This document shows positions 43,172 through 51,969 of a DNA stretch of 64,000 bases, one piece after another; the stretch's first letter is position 1; each line of letters begins with the position of its first letter. Under the pieces are notes generated by a model. That model was not told the DNA's origin, did not search any database, and saw nothing but the letters and a program-made list of their open reading frames with translations. Position numbers and translations under genes: made by a program. This stretch comes from JAUIET01 sp964352475 (GTDB lineage: Bacteria > Pseudomonadota > Gammaproteobacteria > Pseudomonadales > JAUIET01), in the NCBI GenBank assembly GCA_964352475.1, contig CAYGSL010000005.1, positions 94,682 to 158,681 of the forward strand, read 5' to 3'.

Positions 43172-44187
43172 CGCTGACTCTCATTGTCAGGCGCAGAATC
43201 GCCAGACTCATCAATTTCTGCAACGTCGTCAGAAACATTAGCCTCAATAATCTCTGATGCTTCCAAGGCATCGCCATCGTCAGGGCTTGAGGTGTCTTCC
43301 ACTTTCGCGGGGCGCTCTTCAACGGGTAGCTCTTCGAGGCCTTGTAAATTGGCCAGCAGTCGCGCAATGGTGTTTCGCATCTCGCTGCGCGGCACAATCA
43401 TGTCAATGGCACCTTTTTCCAACAAAAATTCGCTTCGCTGAAACCCCTCGGGTAATTTTTGTCGTATTGTCTGTTCAATAATATTTGGCCCGGCAAAGCC
43501 CGCCCTGGCATTGGGCTCGGCGATATTGATATCGCCAAGTAACGCCAGGCTAGCGGACACACCACCGTACACCGGGTCCGTCATCACTGACACATACGGT
43601 ACGCCCTGCCTGGCCATGCGTTCAAGAACGGCACTGACTTTGGCCATTTGCATCAATGAAATAAGTGCTTCCTGCATGCGTGCGCCGCCCGTTGCGGAGA
43701 AACACACCAGCGGTATTCGCACCCTGAGAGCCTCGTTGGCAGCACGGGTAAACTTCTCCCCAACCGCATAACCCATGGAACCACCATGAAAACCAAACTC
43801 AAATACCGCGGCAATAACGGGTACACCTTTCAAGCTGCCTTTCATCACCACGAGCGCGTCTTTTTCGCCAGTGGATTTTTGCGCGGCCGACAACCTGTCT
43901 TTATAACGCTTAAGATCCTTGAACTTCAGGCGATCTACTGGCTCTACGTCGGTCGCTAATTCCTCGCGGGGCTCTTCGTCCAGAAAAATGTCAATGCGCC
44001 GGCGCGCGCCAATCCGCATGTGGTGATCACATTTGGGACAAACGTCCAGGTTCCTGTCCAACTCCGGGCCGTACAACATGGCCTCACATTTAACGCATTT
44101 GCGCCATACGCCTTCAGGTACATTAGCACGACGCCTTGCGCCGCCTTTGCGAACACCTGTCGGTAGAATTTTTTCCATCCAACTCAT
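43168..44187 (-). CDS. accD: Acetyl-CoA carboxylase, carboxyltransferase beta subunit
   Basis: AccD with AccA transfers the carboxyl group from biotin to acetyl-CoA to make malonyl-CoA. The zinc finger CVKCEAMLYGPELDRN then CPKC lies near residues 34-57, and the carboxyltransferase fold follows with FSATGGARMQEALISLMQMAK and AGPNIIEQTIRQKLPEGFQR. At 339 residues it is longer than the usual 290 because of a 45-residue acidic C-terminal tail (EASEIIEANVSDDVAEIDES). The stop overlaps the proposed folC start. Confidence 0.96.
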   Translation of the reverse strand: MSWMEKILPTGVRKGGARRRANVPEGVWRKCVKCEAMLYGPELDRNLDVCPKCDHHMRIGARRRIDIFLDEEPREELATDVEPVDRLKFKDLKRYKDRLSAAQKSTGEKDALVVMKGSLKGVPVIAAVFEFGFHGGSMGYAVGEKFTRAANEALRVRIPLVCFSATGGARMQEALISLMQMAKVSAVLERMARQGVPYVSVMTDPVYGGVSASLALLGDINIAEPNARAGFAGPNIIEQTIRQKLPEGFQRSEFLLEKGAIDMIVPRSEMRNTIARLLANLQGLEELPVEERPAKVEDTSSPDDGDALEASEIIEANVSDDVAEIDESGDSAPDNESQR

Positions 44188-44232
44188 TGCTGCACCCTAA
44201 TAACCCGGTCTGGTGAAACCTTGTTTTTAACC

Positions 44233-45030
44233 TTACTTAACATCATCGATCGCCGATCTCAGTTCAGCGACCAGATTTTCTGCCTTCATCATGCCGGCAT
44301 CGCCTTGCGCTAACAAGTCAACAATGGCACTACCAACCACCACACCGTCCGCGGTGCTGGCCAGCGATCGGGCTGACTCTGCGTCTTTAATACCAAATCC
44401 TACACAGACTGGTACTTTCGCGAAAGCCTTAAGTTTGGCGATATTTTTATGCACATCATCCAAATCGAGACTTGCTGCACCCGTCACGCCTTTGAGTGAC
44501 ACGTAGTAAAGGAAGCCTGTAGCCATACTGGCGATAGTCTTTGCTCGCTCATTATCGGTAGTGGGCGACACAAGATAAATAGCATCGAGACCGTGGTCAG
44601 CAAGCAATCCATTAAAATCGGTGGCTTCTTCAGGGGGCAAGTCGACCGTCAACACGCCGTCCAAACCTACTTCAACGGCACGCCGGCAAAAATCCTGGTA
44701 GCCCATCGCCTCCACTGGATTCGCATAGCCCATCAGAATCACCGCTGTGTGCTGGTTGGCCACCCGGAATTCGGCGACCATATCCAGGGCGTCTTTCAGG
44801 CTTGTGTTGTGCGCCAAGGCGCGTTCATGGGCGCGCTGAATGATCGGCCCTTCCGCCATAGGATCAGAGAAAGGCACACCCAATTCAATAATATCGGTGC
44901 CCTGCTCCGCCAAGGAGTGCATAAACGGAACAGTGACACTTCGGTCCGGGTCGCCAGCTACTATATAGGCAACCAATGCTTTGCGGTTTTCGGAAGCGAG
45001 CTCCGTAAGGCGTTGCGCAATTCTACTCAA
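44233..45030 (-). CDS. trpA: Tryptophan synthase alpha subunit
   Basis: Alpha cleaves indole-3-glycerol phosphate to indole and passes it to beta. The 265-residue TIM barrel shows the catalytic Glu49 in IIELGVPFSD; residue 60, normally catalytic Asp (LADGP), is Glu here (MAEGP). Later motifs FLYYVSLKGVTGA and VCVGFGIKDAESA are normal. It starts at TTG with AGGAGA upstream, 12 bp after trpB. Confidence 0.95.
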   Translation of the reverse strand: MSRIAQRLTELASENRKALVAYIVAGDPDRSVTVPFMHSLAEQGTDIIELGVPFSDPMAEGPIIQRAHERALAHNTSLKDALDMVAEFRVANQHTAVILMGYANPVEAMGYQDFCRRAVEVGLDGVLTVDLPPEEATDFNGLLADHGLDAIYLVSPTTDNERAKTIASMATGFLYYVSLKGVTGAASLDLDDVHKNIAKLKAFAKVPVCVGFGIKDAESARSLASTADGVVVGSAIVDLLAQGDAGMMKAENLVAELRSAIDDVK

Positions 45031-45042
45031 GACTGTCTCCTG

Positions 45043-46245
45043 CTAGACGGTGATGCCGTCGATATCGGCTACGGTCAAAATATCCTTGTCGCCTCGACCG
45101 GACAAATTGACGATAATAATTTGATCCGCTGTCATTAATGGCGCAATTTTTTTGACCTCTGCAAGTGCATGACTTGACTCCAGAGCAGGCATAATGCCTT
45201 CTACCAGCGTTAACTCTCTGAATGCTTCCAGCGCTTCTGTATCATTAACTGCCGTGTATTGAACGCGGCCCGTGTCTTTTAGCCAGGAATGTTCTGGGCC
45301 AACGCCGGGATAATCAAGGCCCGCAGACACCGAGTGTGTTTCAATGATTTGCCCGTTTTCGTCTTCCATAAGATAGGTTCTATTCCCATGCAGCACCCCT
45401 GGCCGCCCGCAACTCAACGGCGCCGCATGGCGCCCGGTTTCAAGGCCGTCACCGCCCGCTTCCACACCTATCATTGCGACGTCGCTGTCATCAAGGAAAG
45501 GATGGAATAAGCCAATTGCGTTCGAGCCTCCGCCAACACATGCCACCAGGGTGTCGGGCAACTGACCGGTTTGCGCCAGGCATTGCTCGCGAGCCTCTCG
45601 GCCAATCACACATTGAAAATCACGAACCAATGTGGGGTACGGATGCGGACCCGCGACAGTACCTATAATGTAAAAGGTGTCATCAACGTTAGTTACCCAA
45701 TCGCGCATCGCCTCATTCATAGAGTCTTTCAGTGTTTGTGAGCCAGAGGTTACCGGCACCACTTCTGCTCCCAACAATTTCATACGATACACGTTCAGTG
45801 CCTGTCGCTGAACATCCTGCGCACCCATGTAAACCACACACTCCAGACCCATGCGAGCCGCAACCGTTGCACTGGCAACGCCGTGTTGGCCGGCACCTGT
45901 TTCTGCAATAATTCGCGATTTTCCGCTGTACTTGGCCAACAAGGCTTGACCAATTGTATTGTTAACCTTGTGCGCGCCCGTATGATTCAAATCTTCCCTT
46001 TTCAGGAAGATTCGCGCACCACCCAGCTCGCGGCTCCAGCGCTCTGCAAAATACAGCGGCGATGGTCGGCCCACGTAATGCGCCAGATCGGCGTCAAACT
46101 CTCGCTGAAACTCTGCATCATCTTTTAGTCTCTGATAACTGCTACTGAGTTCATCAAGGGCATGAATCAGTGTTTCAGATACAAAGCGTCCGCCATAAGC
46201 ACCGAAATGCCCTTTACTATCTGGCACAGAACTGAAATTGGTCAT
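45043..46245 (-). CDS. trpB: Tryptophan synthase beta subunit
   Basis: PLP enzyme joining indole and serine to tryptophan. At 400 residues it has the PLP lysine in NHTGAHKVNNTIGQALLAK near residue 85-95, AETGAGQHGVA, the phosphate loop GGGSNAIGLFHPF near 228 and GLDYPGVGPEHSWLKD. TrpB1-type. It lies between trpF and trpA in the order truA-trpF-trpB-trpA-accD. Confidence 0.98.
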   Translation of the reverse strand: MTNFSSVPDSKGHFGAYGGRFVSETLIHALDELSSSYQRLKDDAEFQREFDADLAHYVGRPSPLYFAERWSRELGGARIFLKREDLNHTGAHKVNNTIGQALLAKYSGKSRIIAETGAGQHGVASATVAARMGLECVVYMGAQDVQRQALNVYRMKLLGAEVVPVTSGSQTLKDSMNEAMRDWVTNVDDTFYIIGTVAGPHPYPTLVRDFQCVIGREAREQCLAQTGQLPDTLVACVGGGSNAIGLFHPFLDDSDVAMIGVEAGGDGLETGRHAAPLSCGRPGVLHGNRTYLMEDENGQIIETHSVSAGLDYPGVGPEHSWLKDTGRVQYTAVNDTEALEAFRELTLVEGIMPALESSHALAEVKKIAPLMTADQIIIVNLSGRGDKDILTVADIDGITV

Positions 46246-46262
46246 AGTGTTACTCTTTGCTA

Positions 46263-46925
46263 CTAGCGTGTATTACTTACCGACAACTGCACACTGTCAT
46301 CGGCGATTTTGCATTGCTCAATAAAGCGTGCGATCAGTTGCGGGCATTTTTTGCCGGGCACAGATTCGACACCACTGCTGACGTCTACTGCCCACGGCCG
46401 CAACTGCCTGATTGCGTCACCCACATTATCCGGATTCAAACCGCCCGCCAGCGTTGCCCCTTTAACGTCGCGATCAAATCGCGACCAATCAAATGCGTGG
46501 CCGGTACCCCCTACCTTAACCGCATCAAAGCTGTCATAGAGAAAACCGGCGGCGCGGCTATGCTCAGTGATACGCAATTGGCGTTGTTGCGGATCCAATT
46601 GCCCGGCACGAATGGCCGCAATATAGGGCAAGCCAAACTGTTGTGCGAAGCTGCCAGACTCGGTGCCATGAAACTGCAGACAGGTGATATCAAGCGCATT
46701 GATCACGCGACTTACTTCCGCTGGTTCCGGGTCTACAAACAAAGCAACTGTCGTGACGAATGAGGGTAAGGCAGCGATTATTTCTGCGGCCTTGGCATGT
46801 TCAACAAAGCGGGTGCTCTTCGGGTAAAACACCAAGCCGATCGCATCTGCGCCGGCATGAGCAGCGACTAAAGCAGTTTCACAATCTGTGATTCCACAAA
46901 TTTTGATACGGGTACGTTGGTACAT
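46263..46925 (-). CDS. trpF: Phosphoribosylanthranilate isomerase
   Basis: TrpF isomerises N-phosphoribosylanthranilate to CdRP. The 220-residue barrel has the catalytic Cys in IKICGITDCETALVAA, FVDPEPAEVSRVI, the Asp in FLYDSFDAVKVGGTGHAFDW (near residue 130) and LAGGLNPDNVGDAI. It is monofunctional, not fused to TrpC. It ends 17 bp before trpB. Confidence 0.96.
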   Translation of the reverse strand: MYQRTRIKICGITDCETALVAAHAGADAIGLVFYPKSTRFVEHAKAAEIIAALPSFVTTVALFVDPEPAEVSRVINALDITCLQFHGTESGSFAQQFGLPYIAAIRAGQLDPQQRQLRITEHSRAAGFLYDSFDAVKVGGTGHAFDWSRFDRDVKGATLAGGLNPDNVGDAIRQLRPWAVDVSSGVESVPGKKCPQLIARFIEQCKIADDSVQLSVSNTR

Positions 46926-47044
46926 CTGGTTCCGAGGATATTCGCCGTGAACTGGAATGGCGCTTCTTCATCTACAAGCAGCAGTTGCTGGAGGGCAGTA
47001 TATCAGACCATGCCTGTCAGCCCGCACTTCAGGTGCGCTTACTG

Positions 47045-47917
47045 TTAAAAACAAGGCAATGCGTGGTCTGTTGGCAGACTGAAGCGATCCGGGTAGCTCA
47101 CGCCGACCAGATACAAGCCGTGTGGCTCTGCTGTAACGCCGCCTTGCCTGCGATCAGCGCTGGCAAGAACTGTACTCGCCCAACCGGCTTCACGCTCGCC
47201 ACTTCCTACGGCCATTAACACGCCGGCTATATTGCGAACCATGTGTTGCAAAAATGCGTTAGCGCACACGTCGATAAACACCATGTGCCCTTGCCTGCGA
47301 ACCCCAATGTATATAACTCGACGGCTCGCAGTCTTTGCCTGACAGCCAGCCGCGCGAAAACCGCTGAAGTCATGCTCGCCAAGTAATGCCTGTGATTCCT
47401 GGTGCATCAGCACATTGTCCAGCGGCAATCGGCACCAGCTATGCAAGCCGGAGAAGATTCCTGGCTTTACCGCTCGATTATCTATGCAGTAAACATAGCG
47501 TCGGGATTGCGCGCTGAAACGCGCGTGAAAGTCTGCAGCCATTGGAGTGACTGAGCGAAGCCTGACATGCGCGGGTAAGTTTGCGTTAACGCCTAACAAC
47601 CACTGCCGCGGCTGGCGTTGCGCCGTAGTATCGAAATGAATGACCTGATGGGTAGCGTGCACGCCGGTATCGGTTCTACCGGCGCAAATAACGCTGGTTT
47701 GCTGGTTAGCAACACGAGAAATGGCCTGTTCAACAGCGTTCTGTACGCCAGGCGTTTGCTGGTCGATTTGGCGTTGCCAGCCGAAGAACTGCGAGCCATT
47801 GTATTCAACAATGGCTGCTATTCGGTTAACACCTTCCGCTGCTTGTTCTGTTTTAGAGTCGGTGCGAATGGCGACGCCAGTCGCACCCTGGGTTTGCTTA
47901 TCAGGCGATTCTGTCAA
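47045..47917 (-). CDS. truA: tRNA pseudouridine(38-40) synthase TruA
   Basis: TruA modifies U38-U40 in the anticodon arm. The 290-residue protein has RIAAIVEYNGSQFFGWQRQ near residue 32, the catalytic Asp in CAGRTDTGVHATHQVIHFD near 82 and FLQHMVRNIAGVLMAVG. The only standard start is TTG at 47917, which lies within the last 17 bases of fimV; an in-frame stop precedes it, so the N-terminal 30 residues are a variable extension. Confidence 0.94.
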   Translation of the reverse strand: MTESPDKQTQGATGVAIRTDSKTEQAAEGVNRIAAIVEYNGSQFFGWQRQIDQQTPGVQNAVEQAISRVANQQTSVICAGRTDTGVHATHQVIHFDTTAQRQPRQWLLGVNANLPAHVRLRSVTPMAADFHARFSAQSRRYVYCIDNRAVKPGIFSGLHSWCRLPLDNVLMHQESQALLGEHDFSGFRAAGCQAKTASRRVIYIGVRRQGHMVFIDVCANAFLQHMVRNIAGVLMAVGSGEREAGWASTVLASADRRQGGVTAEPHGLYLVGVSYPDRFSLPTDHALPCF

Positions 47918-50705
47918 TCAATTCTTTGGCTTGCTGCTTGTCCAGCGCCGTACCCTCGTCCAACACTTCGCCGAGTATATCACGCGCGCCTTCATTATCG
48001 CCCATGTCTATGTAAGCTCTGGCCAGGTCCAGCTTGGTCGCCGTTTCATCAGATTCCAGCATCGCAATATCAGCAGCGCGTTGCGCGTCATCATCGCTAT
48101 CAAGCGAACTTTGCTCTAACTCAAGTTCCAAAGCGGACAAATCGGCATTTTCTATTTCAGAATCAACCTCGTCGCCGATCGACACGTCAAAACTGCTCAG
48201 CTCGGACTCCAGGTCCATGTCGTTGTCTGAGTCCAGATCAAGCTGAATATCGCCAAGCGCGTCCAACTCACTGATTACAGCGGCGTCTGCCATGCTGTCA
48301 TCAATGTCAGCCAGGCCCGCTTCTATTCCGGTTACGGGCTGATCTTCCAGTTCCGCAAAGTCCGCCAGCAACTCGTTTTCGAGACTGCTTTCCTGAAGGG
48401 CCACTTCAGATTCACTGGCGAAGTTGCTATCTTGCAACTCGTTTCCAGCAGCGAATGCTTCACGAACATCACCAGCGTCAAGGTCTTCTACCGGATCATC
48501 GTCTAGCTCCAGTTCCAAATCGAATTCATTGTCAAAACTCAAGCCGTCATCATCGAGCACTTCATCTTCTGAATCTGCAAGCGCAGCCGCGCCGGTAGCC
48601 ACAGCACCGCCAACGGCGACAGCAGCACTGGCAACATTAACGTCATCCACTCCGTCCTCATCATCGCCCAGAATGGACTGCACAAGAGTGTCATCGATAG
48701 GTGCAGGCTCATCGGCAAACTCTTCGCTGAAGTCCATTGATGTTTCGTCTGGCAAAGTCTGCCTGAACTCTTCCATCACATCCGGTGCGGGTTCATCGTC
48801 TTCATCAAGCGCTGAGGAATACACGTCACTTGCATCTTCTGCCAGTTCGTCAAATCCGCCGCTGCCCATAGATTCCAACTTTGCCAGCTGCTCGGCAGCG
48901 GCTTCCCGATCACCCGCCGCAGAATGCACTTCAACGAGTTTCGCTACCAGGTCGGTTCTGTCAGGCTCTTGCTCGATTGCTCTGTTAAGCAAATCAACGG
49001 CCTGTGGATAACGACCGTACGCTACGTAAATATCAGCCTCTGCGATCGGGTCACCCATTTCGGCTTCAATACCGGCGCTGTCCTGCAGTGTGTCTTCTTC
49101 ATCGTCAATAAAAGTATCGCGACTAATGGTTGGCGCTGTTGGCTCGGCCGTTGTCTCTGCGACAGCAGCCGAAGCAGCAGGCGCTACATCATGTGGTTCG
49201 AACTCAAACTCGTCTTCGTTGTTTCTCTTTCGCCACCAGAAGAACAAACCAGCTAAAGCGAGGATGCCAGCAGCAATACCTGCCCACAGTGGACTAAGTA
49301 AATTGTCAAAAAAGCCTGCCTGCTCGATTGGTTTGGCAGCGGGTGTTTTGGCCGCTGGCTCAGGCTCGTTAGCAAGCGCTTCTTCAACTGATGCAACATC
49401 GCTGGAGAAGTCATCGCTGGCGGCAAGGGCTTGCGAATCTGCATCGTCTGCCATCGCTGTTTCCGGGGTGACCGCTGCATCGGGAGTTGCATCAAACTCC
49501 TGATCCAGAATATCGCTAGCGCCCTGTGCCTGCAGCTGTGCAAGCTGGGAATTACGCACTTCCAGTTTGTTCTTGAGCTCTTCCATCTCGGAAAGCAAGC
49601 TTTGAACTTTGGAGCTCAATTCATTGTTTTCAGCGGTTGTGCTGCTTAACTCCGCCATCACGTCAGTCAGGCGTGCGTTCAACGCATTGATCTGATCATC
49701 GGCGCTGCCATCGGGGTCGCCGTTAACACCAGAACCACCGGCAGTGCTCAATGTCAAAGTACCGCGGCTATCTGAACTGGCAGCAGGTACTGGTCGTGCA
49801 GCGCCAGCACGCGCGTCTAACTGACGAATATCATCGTCGCCAGAGCGCCATTCTTGCATTTGCCTGGCAACTTCCAGTTGCGCTTGCGAGTTTGCAATAT
49901 CACGAACTCGTTGCTCGTCAGGAATACGTAATACCTGCCCCACTTTCAGGCGATTAATATTGCCATTAATGAAGGCCTCCGGGTTGTCTTCCTGCAGCGC
50001 TATCATTGTCTGGTTAACAGTAACCCGGTCAGAAGGTCTAACCTTTTGGGCAATTTGCCATAAGGTATCGGAGCGTTCCGTTGTATACCGGTCGCTGTTA
50101 TTGCGCTGCGGCTGTGATTCAGCTTCGCGCTGTATAGCTTGCCTTGGCGGTGTGGCGGCTACGGGTGGTGCAGATCGTGTCTGAACTGGTGCGCTGGGCG
50201 TTTCAGGTTCAACTTGAGGTTCATCAATCGCGTAAGAATCAGTAGCCGGCGAAGAAGGAGCGGCCTGCGGTGCTTGCAAAGCGGCCGAATTTGCGCTGCT
50301 GGTTGAAGTAAATGCTGGCAAATCCAAAAGCAAAGTGTATTCACGAATCAACCGACCGCTAGGCCATTTCGCCTCAAGCAAAAAATTTAAATAGGGTTCA
50401 CGAACAGGGTCTTCGGTAGTTACCTTAACCACACCTCCGCCACGACCATCAAGTTCGACTTCATAGCGCATACCGGTAAGAAAAAATTCGCGTTCAACGT
50501 TCGCTCGATCGAAATCTTGCATGGATGCCAGCTTGATGAGCACCTGAGTCGTGTTCAGATCGCCAACTTTGAGCAGCTTGATTTCTGCACGTAACGGTTC
50601 ATTAACCGCCGAGAAGAGTTTCATATCGCCCAGTCCGAGAGCGAATACACCGCTACTAAACAGTGCCCCAGTCAGTCCGATTGTACGGACGGCAGAACGT
50701 AACAT
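47901..50705 (-). CDS. fimV: FimV-like pilus-assembly / polar hub protein
   Basis: A 934-residue protein. Signal-like N-terminus, then the FimV-type domain LGLGDMKLFSAVNEPLRAEI, a LysM peptidoglycan-binding domain (about 205-258), a coiled coil with ENNELSSKVQSLLSEMEELK near 345, a membrane helix (about 462-485), a highly acidic linker and a C-terminal TPR-like end (KLDLARAYIDMGDNEGARDI). In P. aeruginosa it supports type IV pili and polar localisation. It sits between asd and truA, the conserved place, and is probably linked in function with PilZ. Confidence 0.92.
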   Translation of the reverse strand: MLRSAVRTIGLTGALFSSGVFALGLGDMKLFSAVNEPLRAEIKLLKVGDLNTTQVLIKLASMQDFDRANVEREFFLTGMRYEVELDGRGGGVVKVTTEDPVREPYLNFLLEAKWPSGRLIREYTLLLDLPAFTSTSSANSAALQAPQAAPSSPATDSYAIDEPQVEPETPSAPVQTRSAPPVAATPPRQAIQREAESQPQRNNSDRYTTERSDTLWQIAQKVRPSDRVTVNQTMIALQEDNPEAFINGNINRLKVGQVLRIPDEQRVRDIANSQAQLEVARQMQEWRSGDDDIRQLDARAGAARPVPAASSDSRGTLTLSTAGGSGVNGDPDGSADDQINALNARLTDVMAELSSTTAENNELSSKVQSLLSEMEELKNKLEVRNSQLAQLQAQGASDILDQEFDATPDAAVTPETAMADDADSQALAASDDFSSDVASVEEALANEPEPAAKTPAAKPIEQAGFFDNLLSPLWAGIAAGILALAGLFFWWRKRNNEDEFEFEPHDVAPAASAAVAETTAEPTAPTISRDTFIDDEEDTLQDSAGIEAEMGDPIAEADIYVAYGRYPQAVDLLNRAIEQEPDRTDLVAKLVEVHSAAGDREAAAEQLAKLESMGSGGFDELAEDASDVYSSALDEDDEPAPDVMEEFRQTLPDETSMDFSEEFADEPAPIDDTLVQSILGDDEDGVDDVNVASAAVAVGGAVATGAAALADSEDEVLDDDGLSFDNEFDLELELDDDPVEDLDAGDVREAFAAGNELQDSNFASESEVALQESSLENELLADFAELEDQPVTGIEAGLADIDDSMADAAVISELDALGDIQLDLDSDNDMDLESELSSFDVSIGDEVDSEIENADLSALELELEQSSLDSDDDAQRAADIAMLESDETATKLDLARAYIDMGDNEGARDILGEVLDEGTALDKQQAKELIDRIA

Positions 50706-50752
50706 GCGTCTGTCCTTTCGTTGGCCTTACGGCTTTGTGTTCTAATACGTAC

Positions 50753-50778
50753 CTAACATACTGTAGACAATATGTTAG
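50753..50778. repeat. Inverted repeat upstream of fimV
   Basis: CTAACATA (50753-50760) and TATGTTAG (50771-50778) are 10 bp apart. They lie about 50 bp upstream of the fimV start and could be an operator or a promoter-proximal hairpin. The gap to asd has no T-tract. Confidence 0.45.
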
Positions 50779-50894
50779 ATGAGTGCCGTTTCCAACTCGC
50801 ATCAACAGATTCTTCGTGCACTGTTTGATCAGTGAGCAAAACTTCGGAAGTGCTTGTTTTTTGTGCGCTTTTAAACGCTTTTTCTATTTACAGT

Positions 50895-50919
50895 ACTTAG
50901 AAACGACATCGTTTCAAGT
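50895..50919. repeat. Hairpin directly after asd
   Basis: GAAACG and CGTTTC flank a short loop, extended outward by ACTT/AAGT, just after the asd stop. No good T-run follows on the minus strand, so it may stabilise the message or end transcription weakly. Confidence 0.4.
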
Positions 50920-50924
50920 ATTGA

Positions 50925-51956
50925 TTACAAAAAACGTTTTAGCAAGATTTCAGCTATCTGAATGCTGTTAAGTGCTGCACCTTTTCGGACGTTATCAGAG
51001 ACAACCCACATGTTTATTCCATGATCACAGGAAATATCTTCACGGACCCTGCCAACGAATACGGGGTCGGCGCCGGCAGCATCGCTTACAGCCGTTGGGT
51101 AAGCGCCGTCTTTTTGTCCATCAAGCAGCTTTACGCCCGGTGCCTTTTTGAGCAACTTGCGCACTTTATCAGCCGTAATCTTTTCGATTGTCTCGACATG
51201 CACCGCTTCTGAATGACCGAAAAACACAGGAATACGAACGCAAGTCGGATTTACCTGCACGCTGTCATCGGCAAATATCTTTTTCGTTTCCCACACCATT
51301 TTCATTTCTTCGCGGGTGTAGTCGTTGTCCATAAATTCGTCAATATGCGGTATAGCGTTGAACGCAATTTGTTTCGGGTACACCGAGTGCTTTGCGTCTC
51401 TGCCACTGAGTAATTCCACAGTTTGTGAAGCAAGCTCTTCGATGGCCTCTTTACCCGTGCCGCTGACCGCCTGATAGGTCGCCACATTGATCCGCCGTAT
51501 GCCAACGGCATCCTTAATGGGCTTTAATGCCACCAGCATTTGTATGGTTGAGCAGTTTGGATTGGCGATAATCCCGCGCTGCGTGTAGCCCGCAATGGCG
51601 TCCGGATTAACTTCGGGTACAACCAAAGGGATGTCGTCGTCATTGCGAAAGTGCGAAGTGTTATCAATGACGACACACCCTGCAGCAGCCGCCTTGGGAG
51701 CATACTCGGCGGATAAACTGCCGCCCGCTGAGAACAAACCAATCTGTGCTTTCGAAAAATCGAAATCAGCCAGATTGTGCACCGTGTGTGATTTGCCCCT
51801 GAACATCAGTTTCTTGCCCGCGGAGCGCTCACTGGCCAACAGGTAGAGCTGCTCAACAGGAAAATCACGCTGCTCCAGAATCTCCAGCATTGCCTCACCC
51901 ACGGCACCTGTGGCACCAACTATCGCAACGCTTGCGGTTTTTTCAACATCTGCCAT
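50925..51956 (-). CDS. asd: Aspartate-semialdehyde dehydrogenase
   Basis: Asd reduces aspartyl phosphate, feeding lysine, diaminopimelate, threonine and methionine. At 343 residues it has VAIVGATGAVGEAMLEIL at the N-terminus, the nucleophilic Cys in IIANPNCSTIQMLVAL near residue 133, and CVRIPVFFGHSEAVHVE. It belongs to the shorter (Gram-positive-like) asd group common in pseudomonads. Located between leuB and fimV, as in that group. Supplies homoserine precursors for MetZ. Confidence 0.95.
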   Translation of the reverse strand: MADVEKTASVAIVGATGAVGEAMLEILEQRDFPVEQLYLLASERSAGKKLMFRGKSHTVHNLADFDFSKAQIGLFSAGGSLSAEYAPKAAAAGCVVIDNTSHFRNDDDIPLVVPEVNPDAIAGYTQRGIIANPNCSTIQMLVALKPIKDAVGIRRINVATYQAVSGTGKEAIEELASQTVELLSGRDAKHSVYPKQIAFNAIPHIDEFMDNDYTREEMKMVWETKKIFADDSVQVNPTCVRIPVFFGHSEAVHVETIEKITADKVRKLLKKAPGVKLLDGQKDGAYPTAVSDAAGADPVFVGRVREDISCDHGINMWVVSDNVRKGAALNSIQIAEILLKRFL

Positions 51957-51969
51957 TTTTCGTTTACCT

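Noticed and set aside
48034..49503. Several Ser-rich plus-strand frames opposite fimV
   Set aside because: They are shadows of the acidic, repetitive fimV coding sequence.
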